From the NCBI GenBank assembly GCA_002308095.1, contig DBUV01000005.1, positions 3,972 to 11,148 on the forward strand: a DNA stretch of 7,177 bases, given 5' to 3'. The translations under genes and the position numbers were made by a program. The notes under the pieces were generated by a model. It saw only the letters and a list, made by a program, of their open reading frames with translations, was not told the origin of the DNA and searched no databases. This document shows, in pieces, positions 5,668 to 7,177 of the stretch; position 1 is the stretch's first letter, and the number at the start of each line of letters is the position of its first letter. This stretch comes from Acidimicrobiia bacterium UBA1281 (GTDB lineage: Bacteria > Actinomycetota > Acidimicrobiia > Actinomarinales > Actinomarinaceae).

Positions 5668-6887
5668 CATCTACAAGAAGAAATACTAGACAACTAATGT
5701 TGGGAAATGTTGGTATTGGTTCTGATCATAAAGTATCAGTTCAGTCAATGACAACAACAAAAACTAGAAACACCGATGAAACTCTCGAACAAGTTTACGC
5801 GTTAGCTGCAAATGGTGCTGACATAGTTCGTGTAACTTGTAACGAAATTGAGGCTGCCGAGTCCTTAGTCAAGATCTGTACAAGAAGTCCTGTTCCCATA
5901 GTTGCCGACATCCACTTTCAATATAAGTTAGCTTTAGCTGCTATTGAGGCAGGGGTTCAAGGACTCAGGCTTAATCCAGGAAATATTAGGAATGAAGAGC
6001 AAATCAAATTAGTTGCAAAAGAGTGCTTAAAAGCTGAAATACCGATAAGGATTGGTGTGAACGCAGGGTCATTAGATAAAGACTTACTTGATAAATATGG
6101 TGAAGCTACTCCAGAGGCTTTAGTTGAATCTGCACTTAATGAAGTTAGATACTTAGAAGAAGTTAATTTTCATAATATAAAAATATCAGTAAAACACTCT
6201 AACGTACCTCTAATGATTGAGTCATATCGTTTACTTGCAGAAAAAGTTGATTATCCACTACATCTTGGTGTTACAGAAGCAGGACCCCTTCCTGGTGGGC
6301 TTATAAAGTCAACTGCGGGAATATCAACTTTACTTTCTGAAGGAATCGGAGACACAATAAGAATGTCTTTAACAACCGATCCCATCGAAGAAGCTAAACA
6401 TGGAAGACAACTTCTAGAATATCTTGGTTTGCGTGAAAGAAAGTCTCTTGATCTAATAGCATGTCCAAGTTGTGGCAGGGCAGAAGTAGATGTAATTTCT
6501 GTTGCATCTGAAGCACAAGCTGCTTTAGAAAATGAAGGACTACCTATTCAAGTTGCAGTTATGGGCTGTGTAGTAAATGGTCCTGGTGAAGCTAGATCTG
6601 CAGATATAGGAATTGCCGCCGGAAAAAAAAGAGGTCATCTTTTTATAAAAGGTGAAGTTGTAAAAGTTGTTGATGAAAAAGATATGGTCTCTGCACTTGT
6701 TCAAGAAGGCAAGCTCTTAGCTAAAGAGGGTATTGAAGCTAGGTTAGCTGCTGCGGATAAGGATGCAGCTCGTATTGCTCAACAAGATGCTGAGGAATTA
6801 ATGGGTCTTCAAGGTGATATTAATAATTTTGAAGAAAGAACAAAATCAGTAGTTGAGATTACTTCAAAACAAGATAAAGAAAAATAA
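5664..6887 (+). CDS. ispG: 4-hydroxy-3-methylbut-2-en-1-yl diphosphate synthase
   Basis: IspG (GcpE) is the [4Fe-4S] enzyme that reduces methylerythritol cyclodiphosphate to HMBPP in the MEP isoprenoid pathway. Cluster ligands are all visible: C267 and C270 (ACPSCGR), C302 (MGCVVNGPGE) and E309, equivalent to E. coli C270, C273, C305 and E312. The N-terminal TIM barrel includes VSVQSMTTTKT (24-34), VADIHF (80-85), RLNPGNI (102-108) and GVNAGSLDK (131-139); KISVKHSN and LGVTEAGPLPGG (201-212) follow. The start RRNTRQLMLGNVGIGSDH resembles actinobacterial GcpE. At 407 residues it is longer than usual (372 in E. coli): residues from about 357 onward are an Ala/Glu/Asp/Lys-rich, probably helical or disordered tail. 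It overlaps rseP by ATGA without a Shine-Dalgarno, indicating coupled translation. The single-domain form is the common bacterial type. Confidence 0.98.
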   Translation: MTSTRRNTRQLMLGNVGIGSDHKVSVQSMTTTKTRNTDETLEQVYALAANGADIVRVTCNEIEAAESLVKICTRSPVPIVADIHFQYKLALAAIEAGVQGLRLNPGNIRNEEQIKLVAKECLKAEIPIRIGVNAGSLDKDLLDKYGEATPEALVESALNEVRYLEEVNFHNIKISVKHSNVPLMIESYRLLAEKVDYPLHLGVTEAGPLPGGLIKSTAGISTLLSEGIGDTIRMSLTTDPIEEAKHGRQLLEYLGLRERKSLDLIACPSCGRAEVDVISVASEAQAALENEGLPIQVAVMGCVVNGPGEARSADIGIAAGKKRGHLFIKGEVVKVVDEKDMVSALVQEGKLLAKEGIEARLAAADKDAARIAQQDAEELMGLQGDINNFEERTKSVVEITSKQDKEK

Positions 6888-6896
6888 AACATTTAA

Positions 6897-7177
<281 letters not shown>

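Overview
This window is a dense, one-directional block of core bacterial genes, all on the + strand, in very AT-rich DNA (by eye about one third G+C). The order is: the tail of an amino-acid ABC transporter permease, a XerC-type tyrosine recombinase, rpsB (ribosomal protein S2), tsf (EF-Ts), pyrH (UMP kinase), frr (ribosome recycling factor), cdsA (CDP-diglyceride synthase), rseP (site-2 intramembrane protease), ispG (MEP-pathway Fe-S enzyme) and the first 90 codons of proS (prolyl-tRNA synthetase).

The probable source is a low-GC, streamlined actinobacterium, perhaps a marine lineage near Acidimicrobiia such as Candidatus Actinomarina. This is inferred from four things: xerC directly upstream of rpsB; the XerC C-terminus ending ...THPRG; the IspG start R-x-TRQLMLGNVGIGSDH, which resembles actinobacterial GcpE; and an acidic soluble tail before the membrane part of CdsA. 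The archaeal/eukaryote-like ProS and the short EF-Ts fit but do not decide it. Chloroflexota (SAR202-like) is the main alternative.

Layout: positions 1-955 hold the permease tail and xerC, which overlap by 14 bases. Positions 956-1080 form the only sizeable gap, 125 bases. It carries a plausible promoter, a perfect palindrome inside that promoter, and a well-folded candidate leader RNA whose elements can pair with the rpsB ribosome binding site. From 1081 to the end the genes are packed with overlaps of 1, 4 and 20 bases or gaps of 0 to 18 bases, and no strong terminator is visible, so rpsB-tsf-pyrH-frr-cdsA-rseP-ispG-proS is most likely one operon. Its products cover translation (S2, EF-Ts, RRF, ProS), pyrimidine nucleotide supply (PyrH), phospholipid precursor synthesis (CdsA), membrane proteolysis (RseP) and isoprenoid synthesis (IspG).

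No mobile element, CRISPR array, tRNA, rRNA or clearly novel gene system was found. The observation most worth testing is the rpsB leader RNA. Secondary points are the absence of dxr and uppS from a place where relatives often carry them, a roughly 50-residue charged C-terminal extension on IspG, and the restriction of strong Shine-Dalgarno sites to rpsB and tsf.
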